NCBI GenBank assembly: GCA_006384855.1
Contig: VCJN01001842.1
Location: 248,001-312,000, forward strand
DNA from: Tetraselmis striata
Taxonomy: Eukaryota > Chlorophyta > Chlorodendrophyceae > Chlorodendrales > Chlorodendraceae
Length of the DNA stretch: 64,000 nucleotides
Reading direction: 5' to 3'
Shown in pieces: positions 20,089 through 31,789 of this stretch. Each line of letters starts with the position of its first letter. The first letter of the stretch is position 1. A model generated the notes under the pieces. The model was given only the letters and a program-made list of their open reading frames with translations, was not told the origin of the DNA and did no database searches. Position numbers and translations under genes: made by a program.

Positions 20089-20548
20089 CTCGCACTAATG
20101 GTACTGCTGCGACCTGCGCTATAGTCGCTATACAATAGCGGAGCGCGAGTCGTCCATGCGCGGGGCATATCTGAATTTCTAACATAATATGCGATATAAA
20201 GTCCCTTAGCATGTCGTGGTCATTGTACTTTGCGATCCTTGTTCCCGCCCGGAGGCGGTTCCCTTTGTAAGCCGGGCTTACCCTCTTTCGGCATGCCATG
20301 TACTCTACTTCCTTTTCCGGTTCATAAGGTTCCCGGAAACTTTGCACTAAAATCATGCAGCCTTCGTATCCTCGGTTCAATGCCATAAATTCCGGATTAA
20401 TTTTGGATGCCCTCCGCAGTACGGTGTCGGGGTATGTGCAAGTATTGTCCGGACAAATATCCCCTAGCGGAGCCAACGTCTGGATAATCCCGTGCCATCC
20501 CCTTTCCGCCGAAACCGGAGATTTCCGTAATTCCGAACTAAATGCCAT
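20087..20548 (-). CDS. Unrecognised ORF, 154 residues
   Basis: Opens at ATG 20548 and reads without a stop to 20087, just beside the 3' LTR. The composition is protein-like (ERGWHGIIQTLAPLGDIC, INPEFMALNRGYEGCMILV, YEPEKEVEYMACRK) with four cysteines in the first 110 residues. No family is recognised and no splice context is clear. The base composition (many CCGG/CCCG words) differs from the AT-rich flanks. It may be part of an unclassified element rather than a host gene. Confidence 0.3.
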
Positions 20549-21530
20549 TTATCACCGATGGTTACGGTAGATGCCTTGCCTGTCACAATTTGTCCTTGTT
20601 TAAATGATCTAGCTATGTTCCCGAGACTTCCTTTGTTGTCATTTTTGACTTTCTTCTGGCGCCCTTGCGCAGTTTGATAAACCCCGACTTATGTTATCAT
20701 CCCGAGCTGTCAGTGTTCCCCACGCGATTCCCGTATGTCTGTCGGAGATCTGCCTTTACTTATTCCGAGCTTGTTTCGTTTTGTCTCCCGACTTCACTAA
20801 GCTCCCGGACCGCTTCGTAAATCGTAATTAGGCATGTAATACCTTGTATTTATTTTGTAATCTTATCAGTCTAATGACACTCGTCTGTAGTCATTCCGTG
20901 ATATACTCGTAATATGAACCGTGGCAATTTCACGGTGTGTACGGCGATTTCTCGCCCATTTCGTGGGAAACTCGAGATTAGGGGCCATTACAGTATAATT
21001 ACGAGACAGTCCGGGATGCCAGTAGTGGAAGGTGACACAGTTTGGGACATTCATAGGGGTAAGGCGTGTCAAACTGCTGCATCATGCTAACAATCACCAC
21101 TTTTGCGTGCTTCTACTCGCTACTTTACTGGCTATGGACAACTATGCCTCATATGTACCTTTAAGCACTTTGGATGGTGGCCCAACTATGCCTCATTTGT
21201 CCGTAGTCTACTCTCCCAAGGGGTGGTGGAGCATGTCGTGAGTTGGTCTTACTGCAAACTTTCGTGAGCAGATCGGTATAGAACAAGATCATGCATGCCG
21301 GTATCTATTTGCCCATTGCCCGATGCGAGTCCTTACGGAGGCCGCTGGCCGCCTGGTGGCCTCGTTCACGCCCCGGCCACTACGGCGTGTTGGGTTACGG
21401 CAGGAAGGTTGCTTTGAGTGTTGCAATTGCACCTGCTGAGTGTGGGTAATCGGGGACGATGTCACCCGCCAAGTCGGCTTCCCAAGTCTTGCTGCCAGCC
21501 TCTCCCAGGCGCACATTGGTCGCCGTGTCA
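20549..21530. other. Spacer with no gene identified
   Basis: Several short frames occur on both strands without recognisable motifs. No repeat partner was found in the window. Confidence 0.35.
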
Positions 21531-21533
21531 TGG

Positions 21534-21905
21534 CTAGTGACCGCGTGGGCGGAGCGAGACGGCATGGCCGCATGTAGCCGCGAGCGCCATTGCCGTAAAC
21601 AGCTTGAGCTGGTCGACGAGGGCTTCCCGCAGCTTTGGGAACCCTAGTGGGTCCTTTGCGATGCACACTTCCGAGGTGCGGGACAGGTAAGCCCGCGCCG
21701 AAGCGAGCCATTTCCCGTTGTCTTCGCTAAACATGCGAAACATCACGAACCGGGTGTCGTCCGGCGCCCTAGAGATTAGCCTCTGCCCCAACGGTGAGGG
21801 TGCCCGGTTCCAGGGGGCCAAGCGACTTGCGATATTCGCGTTCACCTAGCGCAGCCCCATGGCCGCGACTCTTTCGGCTATGCTGTCGGGGACATACTTG
21901 ACAAC
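21534..21905 (-). pseudogene. Unrecognised coding-like remnant
   Basis: The minus strand reads YVPDSIAERVAAMGLR, a TAG, then NANIASRLAPWNRAPSPL, DDTRFVMFRMFSEDNGKW and FPKLREALVDQLKLFTAMAL. The protein-like composition continues across the TAG, which suggests a decayed gene. Family unknown. Confidence 0.3.
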
Positions 21906-22603
21906 TGTGATGAGCGAAACAGTACGACGAAGCCGGGAAGGAGAACATGCGTGCTACATGTTTTCAACTGTCCGATGATGATGTCGTCTCGCTGTATTTT
22001 ACCTTGTCCGTACCCGACGCGTTGCGTGTCCAGATCTGGAACCCAACACCCGAGGCAGCCCCCCCCCCCCCCCCCCCCCCTCCTTCGCGGGATCTGACAT
22101 TCATGGGCCACACCGCTTCCCGCGGTATCCCATACCGTAGTGCGAAAACTGCCCGAAGATGTTATATCCAAAATGCCGTTTTCCGCCCACTCAGTTGCAC
22201 GCGTGCGGGTGCGGCACAGCGCCATGTACATGCCAACCCACTCGTCACCCTGCCACATTCTCAGTCACAGCCACCCACCCCCCCGCAACCAACCGAAGCA
22301 CCGGCCCCCGCGGGGGCGCAATGGACCCAAAATGGGACTTTCGGCTGCCTGGCGTGGCTGCTCTATTTGGCCTCAGAGGCCAAGCAGTTCGGCATCTCCG
22401 TGGCCACCCTCAAGACCATGTACAGTACGCGCACGCCAACCCACCACCCTCATCCCTCAACTTCGCACCAATGCCGCTGCTTTGCTCGGCCTAGGAAAAG
22501 CCCCTTTAACGGTTAGGCGACCTAGCCACGTGCATTAGGAAACTTTCTGCCTAGTGGATTCTCTCCTAGTGTGTTTTACAATCTCTCAGTCGCGTTTCCA
22601 TTG

Positions 22604-24030
22604 ATGGGTATTTCTGTGGCAGAGCGCGAGTGGGAGGATGGCACCGGCGGGGGCGCGGCACCCACCCGCAGCCAACCCGGCCGCGCAGCCCGGACCGACC
22701 CCCGCTACCCGAACCACGACGGCACCAGGTTCCTGGACCTGTCCTCGGATGAGGACGAGGACGTGGTGGGTAGTGGGTCGGAATGGGAATACGAGGGGAG
22801 CGACGAGGAGGACAGTTTGGAGCTGTCCCCGACTTCCGGACGCATCATGACGGCCCCGGAGTGTCTCGTAAAGCACGGCACCGTCGCACGCGGTGTCGCT
22901 TACTGCTTGCCCTGCCTCGCCGAGGCGGAGGCCTTCAACATCACGGACGTCGATGGCGGCCTGCTCTACAAGTGAGTGCCGCAACGTGCGTAAGCGATGG
23001 CGGCGGGGTTGGGTGGTTGATAATTACACTTAACTCGTAATGCCACGCGTAGTCGCTACATGCCATTCTAACTATTATGTTGCCGCCCTCCGCCCTTTAG
23101 GATACCGGCCGGCACGCTCTGCCGGTCGTGCAAGCAAGACGCCATCAGCCGCCTCATCCCCCAGGACGTCGAGGCGGAGAAGACAGTGGTGCGCTACAAG
23201 TCTTCAAGGTCCTAGTCGGCGCCTAGAGCGGCATCTCCGGCAAATACACCGAGTGGCCAATCACTGGCGTCGGCGTCTTGGAGGCCCTCGCCTACCGGGA
23301 GGGCATGAAGGAGTACGAGGCCTCGTCGGCGAGCTCCACCCTCCGAGGCTTCGTCATCAGCACCTGCGAGGAGCTGGAACGGTTCCTCGGGCTGGCGGAC
23401 TTCTCGTCACGTTGCTTTGGGCAGTTCTTCTTCGCACCGGCTGGCACTATCCGCGCCTCTGTCCCCCCGCTCACTCTCTCCGTGCGCTCTTAAGAGTATG
23501 GGAAGGGGACAAAGCTGTACACCATGAAAGTGGCGTACAATGCCGTCACCTTTCCCACCGTCAGGTCTGGGCAATGGGACTGGCCGCGGGACGTCCAGAC
23601 AAACGTCAAGAAGTGGCCGCGCATGCCGCCGCCTGAGTACGCCAAGCCGCGGACAACCATTGAGGCCAAGCTGGAGGTGGGCCTCCGGCGCTGTTGGAAG
23701 AAGCAGTATGATGCCGGAGTGCCGGAGGCGGACCTGTTGGTGTCCGCGGAGATAGCGTTGTACATGCGCAACGTGGCGCATGAAGAGGTTACGCCGGCAG
23801 CCACCCCCGCTAGCTCTCCCACCCCAAGGCAACCAGACGTTCGGAAGCCCTGGCGTGCCGATGGGACAGTAGGCAAGTACGGCGGTGCTAGCAACACGGA
23901 ATCCTCCAGCATGCTGAGGGATGTCAGCATGCTTTGGGCTGCCCATGCCCGCCTTGAGAGAGAGCAACGCAAGAAAGCGCGTGAGGGAAAGAAGATGCTC
24001 AATGACAGGAAGGCGGCGGCCAGGCGCTAG
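22604..24030 (+). pseudogene. Element protein 1, cysteine-pair protein, broken
   Basis: Exon 1 from ATG 22604 has an acidic region (LDLSSDEDEDVVG), then CLVKHGTVARGVAYCLPC. A GTGAGT donor after 22971 and a TTTAG acceptor before 23101 join in frame to KIPAGTLCRSCKQDAI, so the exon junction lies inside a cysteine cluster resembling a zinc ribbon. Then follow a one-base shift and TAG near 23200, the frame SGISGKYTEWPITGVGVLEA through CEELERFLGLADFSSR, a TAA at 23490, and a clean frame to 24030 ending in a basic helix (REQRKKAREGKKMLNDRKAA). About 430 residues in all. Probably a DNA-binding element protein; not assigned to a family. Confidence 0.5.
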
Positions 24031-24249
24031 CCGTGCGCTGTAAAATTTTCTCTACATCTCTCAAACTTTAGATCGCAAATGTCACGACAAAACTATTACA
24101 ATGTGGTTGTATGGGGGGAGGGGGCTGCGGTGCTGCGGCTCCCGTGGGCGCAGCCCGTTTGGTGCCCGGGGGGGGGGGGGGGGGGGGGGGCTCTACGTGG
24201 GCGCAGCGCGCTTCTTGCCCCGCGGGCCCCGCTTCGGCCGCTCTGGTGT

Positions 24250-25376
24250 GGGCAGCTCATGTTGGTGGCTTTCATGAATTTTTATCTAGCCAAAGACCTC
24301 CCCTACCCGGAACTCCGGGTGCCCAGCAGTGCCCCTCCGGTAGGCAGTCTTTGTGACGGAGTGAGCGTGCTTAGACTCGTGGCAGCCATAGTTCAGCAGG
24401 TCGCCATACCACCTGATGTAATCAGGGGTATGGCACTGCAGAATATGGCAGTACACGGTGGCAGCGTCATTCTCACCTGCAGCATTGACAAATGCCTGCA
24501 CGAATTTCTGTGCCACCTGCTTGACCTGCTGTGCGCGGGCCTCCCGCAGGTGCTGAGGTGGCAGCTGGGCGGTGCCAGGTGCGCGCGCTGGGTCCACGGG
24601 CTCCAACAGCAACTCCCATGGCTGCTTCCAGATCTCCCAGGCGGTGTGCGCCTTCACATCATCGGAGGCGCTCACCGTCGGGTAAGTCTCCTTGACGTGC
24701 TCCAGTGCCTTGTCGTACTGGGCGATCAGCTTGACGCACTTTGCGCCGATGAAGGATTCCTTCTTCTGGCCAATAGAGACAGCATCTTGCTTCTTGTTCT
24801 GTCTCTTCTTGATGTTGACTGTGATGCCGAGCTCGTCGAACATCCACTGCCGCAGCGCCTGCAGGTCCTATGGGGTGGCGCAGTGGCGTTGGACCGTGTA
24901 GTAGTACAGCTCCGCCGTGATAGATGCGGAGGTTGATGTAAGGAGATCATGTATCTTATGCTTGGATCCGACGTATAGCAGTGGGGGCTTGAGATACCTG
25001 CAATGTGCATATAATTATAAACAATCAGCAACATAGTATTACCAATCAGCATGAAACATATTAATACATATGCAAACGCTGCAAAACAATTCGAGATAAC
25101 AAACTTCTGCGCAGCATGGAGCCTTGCAAATTCCCTCAGCCCGTTCTTGGTCTTCTTTGGGGGGACATCGCCATGCTTGCGGATCATCTTGTTGCAGCAC
25201 GGGCACTTGTATGCCTTGTCCACGATGCCCTTTACAAAGCTGCGAGACGCCTTGATTTGCCAAATCAGCTCTCTCCACTCTGCCCCCTCCGCATGCAGCT
25301 GCTCCCATGTCATATGGAAGTGCTTGGTAAGGGATGTGCAACGACTGCACCCCTGGTTTGCCACATAGCGCCACAC
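24250..25376 (-). pseudogene. Element protein 2, transposase-like, broken
   Basis: On the minus strand, the upper exon (25376 to about 25101) contains KCPCCNKMIRKHGD. It is followed by a short intron with acceptor CATTGCAG near 25010, then YLKPPLLYVGSKHKIHDLL, a TAG near 24872, and the main frame from 24843 (FDELGITVNIKKRQNKKQD) to the stop at 24286. Near the end it reads VYCHILQCHTPDYIRWYGDL and HAHSVTKTAYRRGTAGHP, a pattern I associate with C-terminal regions of large uncharacterised element proteins. A basic stretch (RPKRGPRGKKRAAPT) continues after the stop. Likely a transposase, but no DDE triad could be placed. Confidence 0.45.
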
Positions 25377-26357
25377 ACGAGCGCAACATCAGCAAACCAT
25401 AAGTAGCAATACTTCATATATATATATATATATATATATTATACGTATAATGTATTATACAGAATATTATACATGATATGTACATTCATGCACATGTTGC
25501 ATTTGTGAATGCAATGTCAAATGCATGGGCATACCTTCTCTGGCGAGCAAACACATTGCCCGCTGCTTGCATTCTGATACTTGTTGCCCCCCCCCCCCCC
25601 CCCCCTCGCACACCATCACTGGCAAGTGCCATCTGGTAGCGTCATTCCCTTGATGTCGATGTCATGGAGTTCGTCGAAGAAGCGCTTGCCCTTCTCCGCC
25701 AACACCTCATAGGCGTCATCCCCCTCGTACAAGAGGACATGGCTGTTGCCTACCAAGCTGTTGTTCTGTAGGCCGTCATGCCGGACCACCTTGGTCACAC
25801 CGGTGGTCTGCTTGACACCCTTGTAAGTGCCATCAAAGTCCTCGCTGCCCCGGACATGGGGGGGGGGGGGGGGGGGCCGCGCGTAGTCTGGGGCGTACCC
25901 GGACGACCACCTAAGGTCCAAGATGCGGTTGGCCACAACCATCCCGATGGGGACGGCTGCAGTCACGATGTCCTTGCTGCGGCGGCGGGTCGAGGCCGTC
26001 GACACCAATAGATGGTGCATTAGTTACTCGCGTTTTGCGGGCGACGGGCGGGCGGGCTGTTGCCTCATGCCGCGTCCGCGGGCGATTCGGTACCCCAGAC
26101 AACACCATCGCGGTCAAACCATGTAACTATACGAGTGTCTCCCCCCCGCCCCCCGCCCCCCGCCCCACGGGCCTCTTGCCAGTCTTTTGGACTGACCGAC
26201 GACCGACCCGGTGGCCAGCTCGTTGTGTGGGTGGGCCATGTGGCAGGGTTGATGGCATGGCAACGCCGCCGGCGGCTGTGCCTGCCGCCTTTTGTATTGT
26301 CCGTGGTGCATTCGGAATCCGAACTACGGTACGGGATACCGCGGGAAGCGATGTGGC

Positions 26358-28100
26358 ACTGTCGTGAAAAACGCATGCGTCGACGGTCCATGCCATATTG
26401 CTGCCACGAGCCGGAGGCGGGTGTCCCCCTGGGAGGTACAGTGAGTCGGCGGTCCCCCTGGCTTACATGACGGCATAAAGATTTGAATTTCACAAGCGGT
26501 GATCGCCCCGTGCTGCCTGTTTGTTGTTGCTCTTGCTGTTGAGAACAAGGCGCTGATGTCGGCTGCCTTTGATGAGTGCTGGCCGCGCGACACTCAGACG
26601 GGGATCCCTTACCTTCTGAAGAAGACGCCAAGGTTTCCCATCGCCGCGCTCCCCTACACCGAGTGGGTGTGATACGCTACCTTCAACTTCCGTGCCGGCT
26701 ACGCAGCCGAAACCCACGGCTGTATGCGGTGGTGTCGGCGAGGAGAGAGCACATAGTGCCCGCCGAGTGGTGATCGTTGATGGGGGTAGGCGGCCTGTTC
26801 GTGGGCGGCGGAGGTTCTTGAGGGTGGGTCGGGCGGTTTTGGGGGTCGGACGGTGGCTAGCGGTACGGTAGTTTGTGGGGGAGATGTAGGCTAGGAGGAG
26901 GGCGTGGCGGAGGAGTCGTCGTCGTCGTCCATGGACTTGTTCCCAACTTCGTCTTCGTCTTCGTCTTCTTCGACGTCGGGGTAGTCCTCCCCAGAGGGTG
27001 GCTGGTCGTCTGCCATATGTGCGTCCCCCGCGGGGGGGGGGCGGGGGGGGGGGGGGTCGGCGAGGGAGTGCGTATGATGGGGTGCAGTGGGCCGCCCGCG
27101 CCCAAGGCCGCGATTCTAGCGGCGAGGCGGGGGTGCGTGCGGGGGGAGCGTCGGGTGGGCAACGTGGCGGCCTCCGAGATCAGCTTTTTGCAGAGGTCGG
27201 CTTCGGGGGAGCTGTCTCGGCCTGAGAGGTCCGCTGGGGCTAGGGTACGGGCTGGGAGAGAAGACGTAGGCATGGGAGTTTTTGCCACTGATGGGGATTG
27301 GGACGCAGCCCGTGTTCACTTGTGGGCCAGTCGCTTCTGGCGAGGAGCGGGGCTACGGTCGCGGTGCGGTGGGCTGGCGCCATGGGGCTGCCTAGCCGCC
27401 GCGGGTTGGCGTTGTGGTCGGGTGGGGATGCGGGCGGTCGGGTCCGTGAGAGGGTCAGGTGGTGGCTCGGGGTTGTGTCGAGCGGTGGGACATGATAAAC
27501 CATGTCACAAGGGATGTACCTTACTCAGCTGTTCGGGGCGGTTCGGGAGTTTGGGCCGAAACGGAAATGGACGACCCCCGCCCGAATTCAGTTTGGACTG
27601 AACTGCCTCGAAAATCGCCTGAACTAGGGGTTCTAAACTACACCGCAACTTAACATATATATGAACCCAACGACTTACCGCAGCGTCCGTGCATGGAGAC
27701 AACTGAGGTGTTCTACGATGAGAAATTTGCCGCGCACGCCCCATATTAACCCCTCCCGATAAGGTGCATAAATTGGTGCACCGGCCGCCATCTAGTTGTC
27801 CAATAACATATAGCACTTCCGCACTGCAACACCTAAACCTAAACCCTATCCACTGTCAAATTGACATGGATGGAGTAGCCGCCGCCCATCACATCTCACG
27901 CGGCGATGAGGTCATCATGGAGATATCTAATAACAACACCACGTGTATGATTCAACATATGCTGCGCCGGCATGGATGACCTAGATGGTCGGCCGTAAGG
28001 GGAAGAAGGCAAGGGGGCTTATGGCGAACCATATAGGTCATCGGTGCCGGCGGAAGGGGCGCCGTAGACACCACCAGCACCAGTAATGTTTCCTTTCCAT
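26358..28100. other. Low-complexity spacer
   Basis: No supported gene. 26520-26760 has a short protein-like frame (FDECWPRDTQTGIPYLLK) with a stop. 26850-27500 is a G/C-skewed tract with GTC/GTT triplet runs and G runs (27032-27056) that create long but spurious proline- or glycine-rich frames. Confidence 0.45.
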
Positions 28101-28114
28101 TAACAAACGAACTG

Positions 28115-28170
28115 TTTTTTCCGCCCCCGGGACAGGACTACTAGCACTAGTGAAACCCCGGCAGCGTCTC
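28115..28170 (-). repeat. 65-base hairpin module, copy B
   Basis: Same module as 5008-5073, but the first dyad reads ACTA-GCAC-TAGT instead of ACTG-GCAC-CAGT, so the stem pair has changed on both sides. Confidence 0.6.
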
Positions 28171-28365
28171 TACGGGTCTACGAATTGTTGGCTACAACAT
28201 ATTGCCTCTGCATTTTAGCCAAAAATCGCACCAGTTAGTTATAGGCCTAATTAACCGCATTTCGGTGGTAGTTCGGGCCGATCTCAGTTCGGTTATTCGG
28301 ACAGTTCTGGCATGTTGCGGTTGTTCAGCTGAGTCCAAACTGCGGTTCAGTTCGGTCCGAACTTG

Positions 28366-28435
28366 TTTTTCCCGCCCCCGGGACATGCCTGGCGACTGGC
28401 CCCCGGGCTGGCAACAGTGAAACCCTTGCAGCGTC
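28366..28435 (-). repeat. 65-base hairpin module, copy C
   Basis: The arms ACTG and CAGT are kept, but the loop is enlarged to about 16 bases. It is followed by GAAACCCTTGCAGCG as in the other copies. It lies 250 bases from copy B in the same direction. Confidence 0.6.
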
Positions 28436-28989
28436 CGAATTGTATATTCCGCCGAACTCCCCGAATCCACTTCAGCGGTCCGAACCGAACTCGGCCGATG
28501 TGAGTTCCGCAAACCCACCTTGTATACTGAGGAGTCGCTATTGGAGTCTATTCATCTGCGGAAATGTTTGAATGTACGAGCAGCATCAAGTGCCATGTAC
28601 ATGATTCGGAAAGCACAGCGGCATAGCGACTGTATACTAAATATGGGGCAATAATGTGAAGACATGCCTCATATGATTCACTTATTCTATATCAACATAT
28701 TACAGTACTAGCCCAAGCATCCCATCCCCCTGGACCCCCGGCTTCTGGCTGTGGCGTGGCCGGTGGGGGTTGAGCACCGTGGGGCGACTTCCGGTCCCTC
28801 CATGCCCCTCTGCTAGGGTGTCTCCCGTGGGGGTCGCGGTCCCGGCGGGGGCGGCGGTGGTGGTGGGCGCGCGGCGCTAAGATGGCGCGGGTGCAGTCGT
28901 CGACGCCCGGCGGGGGAGTTGACTAGAAGTTCCGGTGTTGCGATGGCAGCTGCGGACGCACCTACCAGCGGCCCGCCCCCATGTGCACG

Positions 28990-30650
28990 CACGTGAACGC
29001 ATGGAATCCGACGACCCGGCCGTAGCTGCCATGCACCTCGCCTACGATGCGACTTTCGACCCCTCTGTGTATGTGCGGTGCGCCCCACGAGCCGGCTGCC
29101 CGGGCTCGGGCCACCACGTGTTCCATGGCGCGCAAGCGGCGGCCCGTGCCGCCACCTGCGAGTTCTGCAGCCCCGCTCCTCCCGCGGCTCCGCCCCCGGG
29201 TGTGGCTCTCCCGGCGTCGGCAGCTGGCGTGCGGGCGCTGCAGCGCCAGCACGCGCCGGATGCTTCCTCAGCCGCCCATGATGCCGCCGTCGTTCGCGGC
29301 CACCGCTCGATGGTGCGCTACCAGCGACGTCTACCGCAAAATGCCCCGTACGCCACTGCGGGGTACGGCTGTCGGCGTTTGTCCCGCGTCTCGCTTGGCC
29401 TGGCCTCTCCCCCCTGCTAGACCGTACGCTGGCCTATGCTGACCGCTTCCCTCCTACCGACGACCGGTCGTACGGGGCCGAAGGCGCTGTCTGCGTATTT
29501 GCGGGGCTACCACTGTTGCTACCACCCTACCCATCCAATAGCTCCGCAGTTGTGCGGAAATTGGAGGAGCGGCGAGTGCGGCTGTGGGAGGCGGGGGATG
29601 CAGTGAGCGCCGGCTTCTCGGAGTGCGGGATGCAGCAATTGTGGCGCGAGTCGCGGGATGGCAGCGAGTTACACAATTACTAGATGGAAGCGGGGAAGCT
29701 GCCGGCGGGCACGTCTCGGAGTGCCCGCCGGCGGAAGCGCCGGCGGTCTGCGAGGGCGCGGGCGGCTTCTGCAGAGGCTGCGGAGGGGGGCGCCGATGCT
29801 GCGGCGGATGGGGTGCCGCCGGCGGTGGTAGATGCTCACCGCCGGGCGGCGAAACTCACCGCCGTGCAGGAGCTGCGCCGCGCTCGCCAGGCGTTGGATA
29901 CCGCCGACCTCGGTATGGTGTCCGACGCCGCTGCGGCACTCCCTGTCCTTGAAGCCCTCCATCCGCCTCCTGCTCCCACCGACCCGGAGTACTCCTCTCT
30001 TGAGGAGCCGCCGGACCTGCGGCGGGCGGCGCCGTCGTGGGGTGGCAATGCGGATGAGGCTCGGCGATGGGGGGAGAATCAGAGGCGGGTTCTGCGCCGT
30101 GCTCCCCGGTTTTCCGCTGGGCATGTGGACTGGTGGCGTGAGGAGCACATCGGAGACCTGGACATACCTTCATGGCGCTTGTGGGTGAACCGCTGCCTGG
30201 CGGGGCGGTGCCACTCGCGCACTACTGCGGCTTTCTTGGCGAGTGGCACCGTCTTTGCGCTCCACAGGGACGACCCCGCCGCGCGAGAAGCGGGCGAAGA
30301 CCGGCGAGCCGCTGCGAGTACGCCCGCTTGGCGTCGGCTCCGTGCTGGTGCGCCTGGCCTCCGCCCACGCTCTCGTGCATGTGGGTGCGGATGCGCGGGA
30401 GGCCATGGGCCCGTACAACGCAGCTTTCAGTCGGGAGTTGGCTGTGAGACGACGTATATGAGCATGCGGGTGGCGTTGCAGCTTTTCGGCGGGCGTGGTA
30501 CTGGCGGGAAAGGGCTACCACTCCTTAATAATCGGAATGCCTTCAATGAGGTTTCCCGGGGTGCGATACTTTACGGCTTGCTTCAGCACATGCGTCTACA
30601 TGGTATGATCCCTTTTTTCCGGAATGATGTTGTACGATCGTCCTAGCAAC
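28990..30650 (+). pseudogene. LINE ORF, N-terminal region to RT finger
   Basis: Frames follow each other on the plus strand: ESDDPAVAAMHLAYDATF with a Cys cluster (CAPRAG...CEFC), then LDRTLAYADRFPPTDDRS (29418-29683, ending TAG). A long frame from 29684 has an Arg-rich start and DWWREEHIGDLDIPSWRL and RCHSRTTAAFLASGTVFA, which look like the region just before RT in related LINEs. It ends with RNAFNEVSRGAILYGLLQHM, the RT motif normally written (D)LKNAFN, with the catalytic Asp replaced by Asn-type sequence here. Confidence 0.6.
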
Positions 30651-30651
30651 C

Positions 30652-31240
30652 TGTACTACTACGCGCCGGATGATCCCGGTACTTTGCGCGCCACCCTACA
30701 GTACGGGTGTGCGCCATGGTGATGTATTGGCCCCACTATATTTCTGCCTCGCTATCGCGGGCCCGGTGCAAGCGGTTGTGGCTCATACCGCCCCTGATGC
30801 TTTCTGCCATAGTCTCGCGGATGATTGCGGCGCGGCTAATGCCGCGACTCACGTTCCGCGTGTTATTGACGAGTATTGTGCGGAGCTTTTCAAAGTCGAA
30901 CTGGTAGTACAAGACAACAAGACGCGGTACGTTCGTCATCCCGGTGACAGCGAGGCCGAGTTGCGGGCAGTGCGGACGAAGTTGGCCCCGGGAGGGTTTC
31001 GTACCCCGGCCGACGACCCTGTCCAAGATGGCGCCGTGTACCCTCGCTCCCCTTCACTTCCCAAGCCAAGGAGCGGCCTCTGCCAACCACAGGGGCGCCA
31101 TAACCAAGTTCTTCCGCCGCCCTTGCTACTAATTCTTGGGAGGGGACCTGCGCTGTTGGGCAGGGGACTCGAACGACTCGTTTTCGCTCGTTGAGAGCAG
31201 AGCGTGGCCGCGAGAAGCGGTGCACTGACGGTGGTAGTCA
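30652..31240 (+). pseudogene. LINE reverse transcriptase core
   Basis: A frame change near 30700 leads from YYYAPDDPGTLRATL to TGVRHGDVLAPLYFCLAIAG, equivalent to GVRQGDPLxPLLFxLAI of LINE RTs. It continues to DAFCHSLADDCGAAN, where ADD is the catalytic box, and DNKTRYV. The block ends in unrelated sequence after 31106. Confidence 0.75.
30713..31106 (+). repeat. Direct duplication, copy 1 of RT core
   Basis: 394 bases with only two mismatches and no gap relative to 31325-31718 (constant offset 612). It covers GVRHGDVLAP to the start of the next region. Confidence 0.95.
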
Positions 31241-31324
31241 GCGGGCGCCCAGGGACGGGGCGTGGGGCTCGTTTGCATGAGCGACGCGAGGTCGCTGCTC
31301 GTCACTAACGTCCCTAGGGAGTGG

Positions 31325-31718
31325 GCCATGGTGATGTATTGGCCCCACTATATTTCTGCCTCGCTATCGCGGGCCCGGTGCAAGCGGTTGTGGCTCATAC
31401 CGCCCCTGATGCTTTCTGCCAGAGTCTCGCGGATGATTGCGGCGCGGCTACTGCCGCGACTCACGTTCCGCGTGTTATTGACGAGTATTGTGCGGAGCTT
31501 TTCAAAGTCGAACTGGTAGTACAAGACAACAAGACGCGGTACGTTCGTCATCCCGGTGACAGCGAGGCCGAGTTGCGGGCAGTGCGGACGAAGTTGGCCC
31601 CGGGAGGGTTTCGTACCCCGGCCGACGACCCTGTCCAAGATGGCGCCGTGTACCCTCGCTCCCCTTCACTTCCCAAGCCAAGGAGCGGCCTCTGCCAACC
31701 ACAGGGGCGCCATAACCA
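31325..31718 (+). repeat. Direct duplication, copy 2 of RT core
   Basis: Second copy. The string CACTAACGTCCCTAGGGAGT occurs just before it and again just after it (31302 and 31724), marking a repeat junction. Confidence 0.95.
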
Positions 31719-31789
31719 CTGCGCCACTAACGTCCCTAGGGAGTGGGCAGCCTGTAGTAGGCGTGAGGGCGGTGTGCATGTGCAGCTCG

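Larger units (their letters stand above)
22107..26357. mobile_element. 4.25-kb TIR element with two convergent gene remnants
   Basis: Inverted ends at 22107-22141 and 26323-26357 match at 33 of 35 bases; each begins GCCACA and contains CGCTTCCCGCGGTATCCC. A plus-strand gene (22604-24030) and a minus-strand gene (about 24250-25376) face each other inside. Both carry cysteine-pair motifs and both are broken by stops or a shift. I could not see a target duplication. The transposon superfamily is not assigned. Confidence 0.65.

Noticed and set aside
26857-27601. Long Gly- or Pro-rich open frames on both strands
   Set aside because: They come from G-skewed low-complexity DNA; both strands are open at once and no motif is present.
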